This document shows, one piece after another, positions 11,072 to 22,389 of a stretch of 64,000 nt of DNA; within the stretch, counting starts at the first letter, position 1, and every line of letters starts with the position of its first letter. The notes under the pieces were generated by a model. It did not search any database. It was not told where the DNA came from and was given only the letters and a program-made list of their open reading frames with translations. The stretch comes from Sycon ciliatum (Eukaryota; Porifera; Calcarea; Leucosolenida; Sycettidae), in the NCBI RefSeq assembly GCF_964019385.1, contig NC_088653.1, forward strand, positions 13,671,154-13,735,153, in the 5' to 3' direction. Position numbers and translations under genes: made by a program.

Positions 11072-12061
11072 TCATGGTTTGGGGGAAAGACATGTTGTAC
11101 CATAGTTTGCAATCAGAGATTTTCGAAATTCTTCATTTGATGTCAAATACCAAGTACGAGGACAAACTACATCAATCGATAATCCGCATTCATTCGCATG
11201 GGAATGGCTCCAATCCCACAAAAGGTTAATCCTTTAGAACAAATAGCGTGGCATAAAGGATTGAAAGTCAGCTAAAATATTAAGGCAAAATACGCGTGCA
11301 GAAACCACTAATCTTGTGCAAAGCTCACAGCCAGCAATTTCTATCGTAAACTCTTTACACCACCCATTTCGCTTTTCCATTAGAAAGGCTATGACATAAA
11401 CGACAAACCTTCTGACATTTTCAATTGGGAATCTCGAACTTGAGCCTAACAGTACGCAATCCTGTATGCACTTTATAATGAAACATGAAAATACTAATGT
11501 TTGTGTAGCAGACTTCACTACTGAAGTATAATTCCTCACTGCTCCATTCAGAAACAAGCCAGCTATACCTGCACCTCCCAGCTTGATTTTGGGGTATATT
11601 CTGTGAATACAATTCAGTAATGACTCCTGGTACAGATGACTGGGTGTGATCGTCTCCAATGATGATCCGCTTACTACTTTGACATCGATAATTTCCCTAG
11701 ATCCTTTGACGTACTCTTGTGTTCGCCAGAAACAAAGCTTCTGGACAACTTAAGCCGCCCAATGGCTAGGACAATCGATAACTTTTATCCACAGATCTTC
11801 ACGACAAGCTAAATGAAGACTATCCAGTGCACGCACGAAGTTCTCTTCAGCTACACCATCAAATGGGTGCGAAGCACTGCTGCAATCTCCGATATTGATG
11901 ACTAAACTCGGGCAACGGCATCGGTCGTGAGTGGTATAGCTCTCCAATAATAAAGTGGCACCTAAGTTCAAATTCAAAACCTGCAGAATCGGAACACTCT
12001 CGTCATAATCATGATAAGAAGCGTGTTTTGCGACAGTAAAATCTATTTCTATATTGACCAT
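11072..12061 (-). pseudogene. MVN-family pseudogene (copy B1)
   Basis: It starts MVNIEIDFTVAKHASYHDYD and ends with the family C-terminus LSPKP at 11072. It is recognisably the family: LLLESYTTHDRCRC, DGVAEENFVRALDSLHLACR and GCELCTRLVVSARVFCLNIL all occur. The frame is open for 103 codons, then stops after CPSHWAA. A second open part covers 11234-11659 and a third leads to the end, so at least two breaks are present. It is near-identical to the copy at 30034-31023, which shares the early stop, so the breakage predates the segmental duplication. Confidence 0.75.
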
Positions 12062-12355
12062 ATTCTAGCTAATTGCTAGGATGAGACCAGCTTCCCACAA
12101 ACTTGTCAGGATTTGTGATGGACTCAGTATCTATGAACCCATCCACTCTAACAGACCAGATTCCAGCTGCACCGCTCTTTCAAATGAATCTGATGATCAC
12201 TGACTGCTAATCTTTAGAAACCAAGGTCGTATAAGTGAAAACAAAGATGACTATCTACAAATCCTTTATAGCCCTTGCGTAGATTACAGGTGATACTCGA
12301 AACTTGTTATACACGAAATCAGGCAAGTGCGACTAAATATTGTCTCAATGTGACA

Positions 12356-12557
12356 TATAGCTCTGAATAGGATGAAGGCCGCAGACATCACGCAACTACG
12401 TTACTTGTTTGACATGAATTACTGTGTATTTTATAACAAACATATTATGGGTTTTGGGTTTTCAATAATATTTTTGTTATAAAATACACAGTAATACATG
12501 TCAAACAAGTAACGTATTTGCGTGATGTCTGCGGCCTTCATCCTATTCATAGCTATA
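12356..12557. mobile_element. 202-bp palindromic foldback element (copy 1)
   Basis: The two arms, each of about 90 bases, are nearly perfect inverted repeats beginning TAGCTCTGAATAGGATGAAG on the left and ending CTTCATCCTATTCATAGCTA on the right. A short centre is rich in GGGTTTTGGGTTTTC. TA lies at both ends. It is shared with 31319-31520, so it was present before the segmental duplication. A MITE-like foldback element is the likeliest reading. Confidence 0.65.
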
Positions 12558-12719
12558 TTAAAATTATTATCTCCACGTAGGTCAATGTGACATGTTTGTG
12601 ATAAATCTCGACCATTGCTCTACACGAAAGATATCAAATCCAGTTGTACCAAGGAATTCTAAGTAAATTCTCACACATGCCAGACAAGCGATTAGAGTAA
12701 TAGCAGGGAGTGGTGCTTT

Positions 12720-13150
12720 CTTGCAGGTTTGCCGATTGGAATGTGCGAAGTACTCCTCGTGTGCTCCGGATGCCAGTCGTGAGTCAGTCGAGTGTCAAGG
12801 CAAGAAGCTTGTGTTCCTCAAAGTCATAGGCTACTGTGTCACGGGAAGAACAACAATCCCAATAGCGTCCAAACTACATATGACTCGACAGTGTGTGCTG
12901 AGTGTGAGAGTGGATGCACATCAGTTGTGTCACAGCATAATGACAACAAATGAGAGTCCTCCGGCTCGGTATAGTGCTCAATATTCGTTCCGAAAGGCTC
13001 GAATAGATTTATCTTACGCACTGCACAGAGCACCAAGCATCGTTCGTTGTAACTACAAGTAAAAGTTTCATGCCCAACTGTTAAACCAGTATCAATTGTC
13101 TGATGATTGCCTATGGGCAAGAAACTATTAGTTACAACGAACGATGCGAA
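12720..13150. other. Conserved block with hairpin at 13038-13148
   Basis: This block is repeated at 33773-34200. It carries the GTGTGCTGAGTGTGAGAGTG/CATCAGTTG block typical of the cluster and then an inverted repeat whose arms read CATCGTTCGTTGTAACTA and TAGTTACAACGAACGATG. The hairpin loop holds a second short stem (GCCCA/TGGGC). It may mark the end of a foldback insertion. Confidence 0.45.
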
Positions 13151-13539
13151 GTGCTTTGTGTCGTGTGTAGCCCTTTCTCAAAGGTGCTGGCCATTTTTTG
13201 CGCTTTTTTGGCCCTTTTGGGAAAAGCCCGTTTCTTTCACCCTTTATTGCGTTTTTTTGGTGAATATCGCCCTTTCTGTGCTTTTTTACCTGAAAAAGTG
13301 CTAAAATCTGTTTGCTCATGCATGCGATCACTGTTTCCGAGTGCTCCATGGTCCTTGGCACGCCGCTTTTCTGGGGGGGGGGGGGGCAACAAGTAGTGTA
13401 CCCGGTGTACACAATGCTGTAAAAAGTGGATTTCTTGAACTTTACTTTCTGTTTTGCCTTTCGAGGACCCATGACTGGAAGAGCGCGTATTCATTTCTCA
13501 GCTTGTGTTCATATCTGAGTATGCATCATTGCTATGCTT

Positions 13540-13805
13540 CACTGAAAAAAGAGGTTTTGCCTATTTTCACTGAAAAAGAGCACCTTTGGCCTTTTTTCGC
13601 TGAAAAAATAGCACTTTTTGCCTGTTTTCACTGAAAAAAGAGCACTTTTGCCTGTTTTAACTGAAAAAAGAGCATTTTTGCCTGGTTTCAGTAAAAAAAG
13701 GAGCACCTGTTGCCAGTTTTCACTGAAAAAGAGCACTTTTTGCCTGTTTTCACTGAAAAAAGAGCACTTTTTGCCTGTTTTCACTGAAAAAGAGCACTTT
13801 TCAGC
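13540..13805. repeat. ~30-bp minisatellite (copy 1)
   Basis: About eight degenerate tandem units on the theme TTTTCACTGAAAAAAGAGCA followed by CTTTTTGCCTG. The same array occurs at 34585-34855 in the duplicated segment. It generates spurious Lys/Phe-rich reading frames on both strands. Unit-to-unit variation excludes a CRISPR array, as there are no unique spacers. Confidence 0.75.
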
Positions 13806-14127
13806 ATATTACGAGGGGCGCGAAAAGCACGAAGTGCGAATTAACAGAGGACCTTTGGGAAAGGGCTAGCCGTGTCTCACAGCCTGATGATAAATTGTCC
13901 TGTTTCAGGAAATCTCCATTTTAATTATGATAGTCCTGTGTACACGTATGTATCTGCCAAATATCAGAAACTGCAACGAATCGCATAAGCCGTAGAACAC
14001 AACGGGAGAATTACAAAATTATGGAAGAAGTTCGTGAGAACAATTATTTGACTACATATTAAAAGAATAAACGCAAATCAAGCACTTTTGCATGAAACCT
14101 AGGTTTTATTATTCCAAAAAGATGCGT

Positions 14128-15125
14128 TCATGGTTTCGGGGAGAGTATTGTTGTAACATCCTTTGGAATCAGAGATTCTCGAACATTTTCTTTTGATTTC
14201 AAATTCATTGCAGTGTTACAGCCGAAACCAATCGATAGTCGGCTTTCATTCTTACGGGCACTGCCCCAATCATACAAAAGTTTAATCCTACTTAACATAG
14301 AGTGTGGCATAAAGGATTGAAAATCAGCTAGAATATTAAGGGAAAAAATGCTTGCAGAATCCACTAATCTTGTGCACAGCTCACAGCCAGCAATATCAAT
14401 CGTCAAATCCTTCCACCAATCAATTTGATTTCCCACCAAAAAAGCTATGACATAAATGACCAACTTTCTGACATTTTCAAGCGGAAATACGGGTATTGAA
14501 CCCATCTGTAAGCAATCGTGTATGCATATTATGTAGAAACATAAACGAATGTGGGGGAAAGGTGAGGGGTGTACGACTCCATATAAGATGTTTAATTCAT
14601 CGGTCCACGCCTCACTGCCAAACAAACGGTAACTGGACCACAAATTTGTATACCCGGGGTATATAAATTGGATACAGTTGAGTATTGATTCTTGGCACAG
14701 CTTAGTGGGCGTGAGCGTCTCCCATGATGATCCGCTTTCTACTTTTATAACTAAATCTTCCTGATCTCCTTGAAAGTACACTGGATTTCGCCAGAAATAA
14801 AGCTTTTTGACAACATTTGCAGCCCAATGGCTAGGACAATCGATAACTGTTATCCGCAGATCTTTACGACAACCCAAGTGAAGTCTATCCAGTGCATGAA
14901 CGAAGTTCTCTTCAGCTACATCATCAAATGGCTTCGACACATTACTGCAACCTCCGAGATTGAAGATTATACTGGGGCATCTGCATAGGTCGTGGGTGGT
15001 CTAGCTCTCCAATAGTAAAGGGGAACAAATTTCAAATTCAAAACCTTTTGCATCGGAATAGCTTCGTCAAAGTCCTCATAATAACCGTGTATTTTGACCC
15101 GAAACATTAATTCTATATTGACCAT
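14128..15125 (-). pseudogene. MVN-family copy C1, frameshifted near the 5' end
   Basis: A 270-codon open part (14128-14940) contains the family blocks DDVAEENFVHALDRLHLGCR, VIDCPSHW and GCELCTRLVDSASIFSLNIL and ends with the family terminus TILSPKP. The first ~50 codons, starting MVNIELMFRV at 15125, lie in another frame and end in a changed-frame reading around 14967. One frameshift would account for the loss. An AATAAA lies antisense near 14107, just past the stop. Confidence 0.7.
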
Positions 15126-15747
15126 ATTCGACCTAATTGCTAGGATAAAGCCAGCTTCAAACAAACTTGCAAGGTGTTGTGAAGGACACAGTCTGTATGA
15201 AACCGTCGATGTCGAAAGACCAGATTGTAGCTGCTCTGCTCTTTCAAATGAACCTGATTAACACTGACTTCTACTCTCTAGAAACCAAGTACTTATAGGT
15301 GAAAACAAAGGTGATTGATTATCTACAATTCTGTGTTAGCTTTTGCGTAGAAGATAGGTGACGGCTAAAACTTGTTGTACACGCAATCAGGCAAGTATGA
15401 GTAAGAATGTCCTCACATTCGGTGTGCAGGTTACTCTAGGCTTGCAGGTTACTCTAGGCGTGCGGGTAAATAAACGTGCGTTGACAGCGTTGACTACTGA
15501 ATGCAGGAAGGGTGTCGCAATGTGACATTTTTCTGAGAAATTTAGACCTGCGCTGTACACTGTAGATATGAAATCCAGCCGTACTAATCGCGACAGAGGT
15601 ATTCCAAGTAAAACCTCATACGCGGCTTCTGGTGGGCGAGAACTGCCAGGCGAGGGCTTAGAATAGTAGTAGAAATAGAAGCTACATGTAATCAGTCGGT
15701 AAGTGGGTGACTGTGGAGTCGGAATGTGCAGCATTTAGTACATAATA

Positions 15748-16190
15748 CAGGTGAAATGCTGATAATTCGAACCTCAAAATGCCAGCAAAAAACTTCTAAT
15801 TATCCAGACATTATGATTATACAAACATGAACCCACAACTCAATATGTATGTCAAAATGCTCTGATGGTCACGCAGAGTTGCGCTACGGACCTCAGACAC
15901 AAATTTGACGGACACTGAACTAACCGGCACAGCCTGCTCATGTAAACTGAACTGGCCAGTACAGTGTACAGTGAACTTCGAATTACACTTTCCTAACACA
16001 AATCTCACACATTTCCTATGTAAGTGGAATCTGTGGGACTTCTAATTAACCGATCATGTCCAGTTCGAGGTTCGAATTATCAGAAAAAAATTATCTGGGT
16101 ATCGTATTTACAGAAATCGGCCCTGGAAAAACTTCTATTTAAGCGGTATGTTCGAATTAAACCATATTCGAATTATCAGGATTCCACCTG
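15748..16190. mobile_element. Pogo/Tigger-like MITE
   Basis: A 443-bp element lies between TA dinucleotides at 15746-15747 and 16191-16192. Its inverted ends read CAGGTGAAATGCTGATAATT and AATTATCAGGATTCCACCTG, and internal GATAATTCGAA/TTCGAATTAT repeats are present. These ends match the known style of Tc1/mariner pogo-Tigger elements. The neighbouring host sequence continues on both sides, as in the other copies. Confidence 0.75.
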
Positions 16191-17129
16191 TAGCACTGCC
16201 CCTCGGTGCCATGAAATTTCTCGGGAATAACAATTCAGTTGAAGCGCGTGTATTCGCCAAAGATGGTGCTAAGGTGCAAACCGACTCCCGCGTTGAATCT
16301 CTACAAACCTCTTTGGTGGTACAGCACGGCTATAGAAAATAATGTGATCGTCAGCGCTTCAGCCTGTTCCTTGCAGTGTGGTGAGTGGCACCACATGGTT
16401 GTATCGAGGGGACGTGAGGGAGGGTTGGCGACAAACTCGAAATTGAGCGCTGTGCCCGATCTCAACCAGCCACAAAATAACAGCGTACGGTGGTAAAGTG
16501 ACTTGCTAAAATATTAGGGATGTCCAGAAACAGAAACCAGTTAGGGCCAGCAGACAGAGACGCTCGTTGACCGGACCGTCTGAGACGGAATTTATCAGTG
16601 CCAATGCAAGGCAGTCGGCTGCCGACTTCCTACCTATGGGCATAGGCGGGGGAGGGATGTTTTTCGGTGCCAAAGCACCCCCTCAAAAGTTTCAATCTCT
16701 GTTCGTGGCTGGTTCGAGAGAGACCGTAAACCGCGGACCGATGATCACATGAGCAAATTTGCACATCGCGCACAGTAGCAAACCTTTATCAGATCAGGAA
16801 GTAGTAGGTAGATCTTTTGCAATTACTTTTCTTTCTTTTTATCATAATTAAATTATGATTGGGTTGGATTAGACCCCATAAAATTGTTATGGGGTCTATC
16901 AAAACACGCTTCCGATTAGGACGTATTGTGCTACTGCAGTTCAATTTTTTGTCTGATGATTGGACATTTAGCAATGAGACTTCTAGTCAAGGGCTACTCT
17001 GATTCGTGCCCACCATTCTCCAGCATTACGTGAGACCTCAGCAGACTAAGCACATGATTTGTATCGCCCTCCACAGGTTTTGTTTCAAAATCAAATACGA
17101 TGAAACTGCAGAGACTCGTGAAGGTTATG
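16191..17129. other. Diverged copy of the cluster spacer, no gene seen
   Basis: The left part matches the spacer at 9340-9680, including GGTGCTAAGGTGCAAACCGA and a degraded AAACAGAAACCAGTTAGG. From about 16640 the similarity ends. The rest includes an AT-rich stretch with the repeat GGGGTCTA/TAGACCCC near 16870-16900. Nothing further was recognised. Confidence 0.4.
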
Positions 17130-17173
17130 GGATAAACTGGATCTTGTGACTTTAAATTGTAGTTCTAGATTGA
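17130..17173 (-). pseudogene. 5' stub of an MVN-family copy
   Basis: The antisense reading begins at the position of the family start, in the context of the GACCATA/GCTAAGATAAGACAAGCTTC boundary. Only the first codons remain before unrelated sequence begins. The conserved upstream block follows at 17174-17400, so the body of this copy has been lost. Confidence 0.5.
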
Positions 17174-18147
17174 CCATAATTCTCCGGAATTGCTAAGATA
17201 AGACAAGCTTCATGCAAACTACCCAGGAATTGTGAAGGACTCTTTGAAACCGTCGACGGTGACCGACCAGATTTCAGTAGCTCTGCTCTTTCAAGTGAAC
17301 CTGGTGAACACTGACTGCTTCTCTCTAGAAACCAAGTACTTATAGGTGAAAACAACAAAGGTGATGATTGTCTACTACTCTGTGTCAGCTCCTGCGTAGA
17401 TAATAGGTGATAGATAGTCAAGACGTGATAGACACGCAATCGGTTAAGTATGACCGGGTAATTCATGTCCAATGCCTCTGATGACTACTAGAGCAGGAAG
17501 GCTGGTTGCAATGTAACATGTATGTTAGCACTATAGAATCTCTACACAGAATCTTTTATTTCATTTTCATTTTCATTTAACTTGTCATATTTTGCGTGTG
17601 CATTTGTGCCTTCTTGTTCTTTTATTCCATGGCTGGAAGCCCTCATTCATAATTTGGTTGACACCATGCCATCCATGAATTGAGAATAATAATAATGATA
17701 ATGAGAGGTTTATTCTAGCGGTGCCAATGGAGAACAAAACAAGTAAATTCTGACACGCGGCTTCTGTTGGGTAAGTGTCTAGTTTTGAAATAGACTTTTG
17801 AAGTGAAAAATCCTGTCGTCGATAAGGAGTTGAAAATGGATCCGGAAAGTGCAGAGTTTAGAACAATATATCTCCTTGTAATTCTTGGTTCGAACTCTTC
17901 ATGTGATCAAAATTCAATTGATGGCCAAGTCACCGTCTGAAAGGAGCACACTCACGTTGAACATTTACAACATTTTTTGGTGCTTCTGTCCGATCAGCAG
18001 CGCTCCAACCTATCCTTGCCTATTTGTTATATAAGAAAACAGCATGGTTGGCCTGGGCACGCGCGGGGGGGGGGTGGTAGATTGGAGACAGGCCCCAATT
18101 AGAGCTGTGCGGTATATAACCGGGTTATGAAACCAATAGACCTATGG
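17174..18147. other. 5' block of a lost family copy plus unassigned sequence
   Basis: Bases 17174-17480 correspond to the conserved upstream block, including the AAACCGTCGACGGTGACCGA motif. From 17520 to 18147 lie simple-sequence stretches (TTTCATTTTCATTTTCATTT, an AATAATAATGATAATGA run and a poly-G run) with no gene recognised. Confidence 0.4.
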
Positions 18148-19300
18148 TGTTGTGTAACGCAAGCACAACAATTATTCACCACTACTAGTACTCCGCACAT
18201 GCACAGAGCACTCACAACGGCGGACTCCGACAGTGGTGTAAATAAAAGGACTGATACTTGGAAATGAATTAGTTAGGTAAGGATATAGAAAACAACAACA
18301 CAATCTTGGGAGAGCTAATCAACCAGGAGAAATAAAACCGGAACTCCACGGAACCGGCGGGGGCGGGGCAAGGCGACTTGGAGAAGCCCGGCTGACGTGT
18401 GCGAGTACGCACGCGGCGCGGTCAATGGGGCTTCGGCCAGCAAGCGTGGGGACGCTAACCTTTGCAGCAAGCGCAGCATGCAGATAAGGCAGAAGGCAAA
18501 AGCAATGCGCATGCTCGCAATAAAGACGCGTAGCTGAAAGCGCATGACGTCAACATAACTCGTGAAAATGCCTACGCAAAAATGTGTTCGAAAAGTAACC
18601 GTGAGCTACGATGCAGGAAACGATCTCTGCGATCTGGCAGACGATGAAACAATTTGAAACTAGACAAATTGACAGTCAGTGTGAGTCAGCGAAGGAAGGA
18701 AACATGAGAATAGAAAGAGAAGAAATGAACAGAGCAGGCGCGGAGAATGCAGAGTATGGATAACAGAACAGAACGGTAAGCAAAGTCTCAAAACGAAGAA
18801 CACGACGTACAAATTCAAAATCTATAACTTGAAGCAATAAATAAACGTGCAGTATGGTATCAAATACTTGTGTAGAGGGGTGAGAGGCGAACTATTCTAC
18901 TTCACCTCTCCCCCTGATACCATAGTCATACTCACCCACGGTAACGTGCTGGCGCCTGGAGCTTGACACGAGGTCGTAGCGCATATCCGCCAGTTGGAGC
19001 AACATCAATGGAGACACCAATACCATTGTCATCTTGCTCGTCACTATTCAGGCTAGCCTCTGTGGCAGCTGCATCGGGAAGATCCTTCGTCAACAAGGCA
19101 ATGTTGATAACCTTCTTGGACACTCGGCGGTTGTCCGGACTTGGCTTTTCAATCACCACAGTCGTTGGACTTACGATTGCTTTCACTTTCCAGCCACGCT
19201 CATAGGGTGCAAGGCGCTTCTGATGGCGATCTGGGCGCTGCAACATCACGTGATCACCAACAGCATAGGGACAGTGTGACTCTTCCTCGCTATTTTCGAA
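18148..19300 (-). mobile_element. Ty3/gypsy-type LTR element fragment
   Basis: On the minus strand an integrase C-terminal reading (about 18930-19300) is followed by a purine tract and then a terminal repeat of about 757 bp spanning 18148-18904, beginning TG and ending CA. The rest of the element is absent, and host repeat sequence resumes at about 19300. It is a fossil fragment truncated on its 5' side, of gypsy type by the integrase tail. Confidence 0.7.
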
Positions 19301-20239
19301 ATCAGGAAAGTGTGAGAAAGAATGTGCTGAATTTCGGTGTGCAGATGACATTCAGTGTCCAGTTTGAAAAACGTCCATGCACTGTTGTGACTAATATTCC
19401 AAGAAAGTACGCAATGTGACACGTTTGTGAGAAATTTAGACCAGCGCTCTACACAGAAGATATCAAATCCGGCCGTACCCTTGGAGACCGAGACATTCCA
19501 CGCTGCTTCTGCTGGGCGAGTACTTACAATAATAATGGGAGGGGAAGCAACATGCAGTCATTCATTAACGGGCTTACTAGCTTACTAGCAGTGGTAGTAA
19601 TGGGTAAAGCTCTAGCAGTGAGATCGGAAGCAAACACAAAGTCACAATCTACACTGTCACTGGAAGTACAAACATTACTTTTCATAACTATGACTCCACA
19701 TTGCATGCTGAGGTCGGCGTATTTGAGAAATTTTCTGGAAGAGCAACACTATAACATAAACGAAACTCTTTTTCGATGTGTTGAAGTGGTAATTCCCCTT
19801 TCAATCATTGTCATTGTGTGAACATCTGAGATTGAAATCGACGACATCGGAGGAGAATCAATTTGCAGTTTGTTAAGGGGCTACAATGGTTTCTGATCAT
19901 GAAGCATTTGGGATTATCACATGGCCAGTGATCGTTGGCCATACTCCAGGGAATCAGCACCTTTCGCGCCGCGGGCAATAAACGGCGACATTGCCCGCAA
20001 AAAATATTTTATTTCAGTGATCGCGTAAGTACGACGACTCTCTAGACTTTATGTACGACTTTATGCCAAGTCGCACTGTAGCATTGAGACGAAGATGGAA
20101 TTCCTTTTGGAGATGGACGTCCGGGAAATGGACAAGGGCTCGGACGTCTGCCATGTGGCCCTTACAGGGATCATTTGTTCAGTAATGTCTTGCAGCGTTC
20201 CCTTCGATAAGCTTTTGGATAAAGATTCAGTTCTGCTCG
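19301..20239. other. Host spacer with family-related fragment
   Basis: Bases 19301-19560 repeat the upstream block seen at 15400-15560 and 57690-57930. Bases 19725-19850 resemble the antisense of a family copy near 5700-5800. No open gene was recognised, and a potential source of 19960-20240 was not identified. Confidence 0.35.
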
Positions 20240-20985
20240 ATGCGGTACTGTGATCACAAACAATTATTTGGAATAGCACAACTTCAACTCATCATCGTGC
20301 TTTTGCTGAACCTACGATATGCAGATGACACAGGATTGTGTGCATATCCATCAGAAGTGTTCACCCTCACCAATGCTGTTATTGACACTGGAAGAGAGAA
20401 GGGCCTGTCACTGAATCTGTCCAAAACCAAGATCATGCATATCGGAACCTGAACTGCTGGTGCAAACGATACTGCTCCAACGCCACTTGTGGTCGATGGA
20501 GAACGAATTGCAGAGGTGAGCAGTTTCAATTATCTCGGATCCTGGAAGACAACTAACGGTGATTGCAGCCTCGATATTCGATCAAGAATTGCCATGGCGA
20601 AAGAGCGTATGCTCCAGTTGGAAAGACCACAACACCTCCAGACAGCTGAGAATCCGGATAATGCATGCTCTTGTGTGGTCTGTCCTGCTGTATGGAGCTG
20701 AGAGTTGGACTCTCCGGAAGACAGATGAACGACGAATACAGCCAGCAGAAATGAGGTGCTACCAACGTCTGCTCGGAGTATTCTAGTTGGAGAAGCACCC
20801 GAATGAAAGTATCCTGGTGAAGTTGGGAGTACAGAAACAGCTGCAAGCCAGGATCTCGATACCCAAACGGACCTATTTCGGGCAAACCTGCCGCCCGTCT
20901 GGCTTGGAGCTTGAACCTGACATGATGTTTGGGTTCGTGGATGGTAAGAGAAAGCGTGGTCGTCCGAAGATTTCCTTTGCTGACA
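20240..20985 (+). pseudogene. LINE reverse transcriptase C-terminal remnant
   Basis: A YADDTGL catalytic motif appears near 20317-20337. It is followed by a FNYLGSWKT motif, YGAESWTLRKTDERRI near 20690-20740, a MRCYQRLLGVF motif near 20750-20786 and GKRKRGRPKISFADNI near 20944-20990. This order is usual at the end of RT in RTE- or related-type LINEs. The pieces lie in at least three frames with internal stops, so the copy is dead and 5'-truncated. Confidence 0.7.
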
Positions 20986-20989
20986 ATAT

Positions 20990-21330
20990 CGTTTTGTGCA
21001 CTGGTGCACTCGATGTTTTTTTTCTCTTTTCAGACAGTTCACTTCCCCAACTGATTCTTTGAATTTGAAGTTCTCCCAATCCTTTCAAAACTTTATCACT
21101 CTCTTTCACTTCTGGTAGGGTCAAGAAACTGACCATAGGTGGTCTCCTGGGGGAGGGAGAAAGACCCAAGTGCCATTAGTATGTGTGGGATGTTTTGTGA
21201 GCTGCCTTTGGAGTCTGGGGATTTTTTCTCTTTTCATGAAGTTCACTTCCCAAACTGATCCTTTGAATTTGAAATTTTCCCAATCCTTTGAAAAATTTAT
21301 TTATTTTACTTTTATAATTTTTTCGACAAC
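20990..21330. mobile_element. SINE-body repeats
   Basis: Two adjacent partial copies contain the body seen after the tRNA-like heads at 50782 and 51088, with the signature CTTTTCA...CAGTTCACTTCCC, AACTGATCCTTTGAATTTGAA and CCCAATCCTTT. Here the tRNA-like heads are missing. The second copy grades into sequence shared with 51170-51240. Confidence 0.55.
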
Positions 21331-22183
21331 GCAGATGATGATGATGATGATGATCGTGTGTTCTCAGATCCTCGCAAAGTCACTGCCTGTGTGTGGTCTT
21401 CCTGTGCAACGCAAAACTCGTACAAGGCTCATCTGTACTCTGCCCTCACCTTTGCTTGAACAACAAACACAACAATTCGTGAATGTTTTACAATGAAAAA
21501 TATAGCTATCTGGAGCTGAAAACAAAGAAACATTGTCCTGAGAATTGCACACCAGGGAGTCGTCAAAATGCAGTACTGTATTTGACAATTACTGATACAC
21601 ATGTAAACATGAAGAAACTCTTTGTGGTAGCACTCTTAATTTATCATCTGAAATTATGATTCTGCTGCGTATTGTTGTGGTTGCCATGTATATTGCAATG
21701 ACGAATTCTGTCTTCTTCCGGCAACCACAGAACATATTATCACTTGCCGGATCTCTCCTGGCAGCCCTAGTAATAGGCGCTTCTGCTATTGTGTTGTGTT
21801 TCTATTCTTAGTTTTACTTGTGTGACGGTGAACCAGTCTGTTTGTCTGGCTGTATTGCCATCATGGACGGAAGATCAATACCATAATGGACAGCACATAG
21901 TCGATACAAGCCTTGCATTGACTTAGCATCTAGTGAATGCATTGACTGACAACATTCAGAGTAATGACTACTATTTAGTAATGCTAGTCGTCACCCCATC
22001 TAGGTCTGAGATCTAAGGCAAACAGACTGCTCTGTCACTGGAAGTGCAACAAACCAGACGGCGTCCAAAATACATAATGACAAGACAGTGCATGTTGATC
22101 TAGAGCCACGATACGCATCATTTTATTCACAGCGTCCTCGGTATTGCAAACTCTTTTTTGGATAGGATAGACCAGTGCATGAA
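21331..22183. other. Host block paralogous to 51359-53900
   Basis: It begins with a (GAT)n microsatellite and continues with sequence nearly identical to 51359-51678 and 53333-53877. It ends at the insertion point of the transposon at 22184. Comparison with the paralogue shows the transposon absent there, and a different element present at 51679. No gene was recognised. Confidence 0.5.
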
Positions 22184-22389
22184 TAGAGGTTATGCGAATG
22201 ACGTCACGAGGAGCGCCAAGGCGGCTGCGAGTGGCAGGGGTGGCAAAATGAAGTCGTTTCTGCTTGAACTATTTTTTACTAGTCTTTGAGAGGAAAAGTA
22301 AAATTTGTTGTTGGTTGTCGACATATCGTTCCTCACTTTTATTTTGATTTCCGCTGGTGTCTCGCTTGCTGAAGTTTTTAGCCTTCAAC

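Noticed and set aside
13540-13805. Regularly spaced repeats suggesting a CRISPR array
   Set aside because: Units are contiguous variants of one 30-bp sequence with no unique spacers, and the genome is animal.
18315-18545. 76-codon minus-strand frame as a gene
   Set aside because: It lies wholly within the terminal repeat of the LTR-element fragment.
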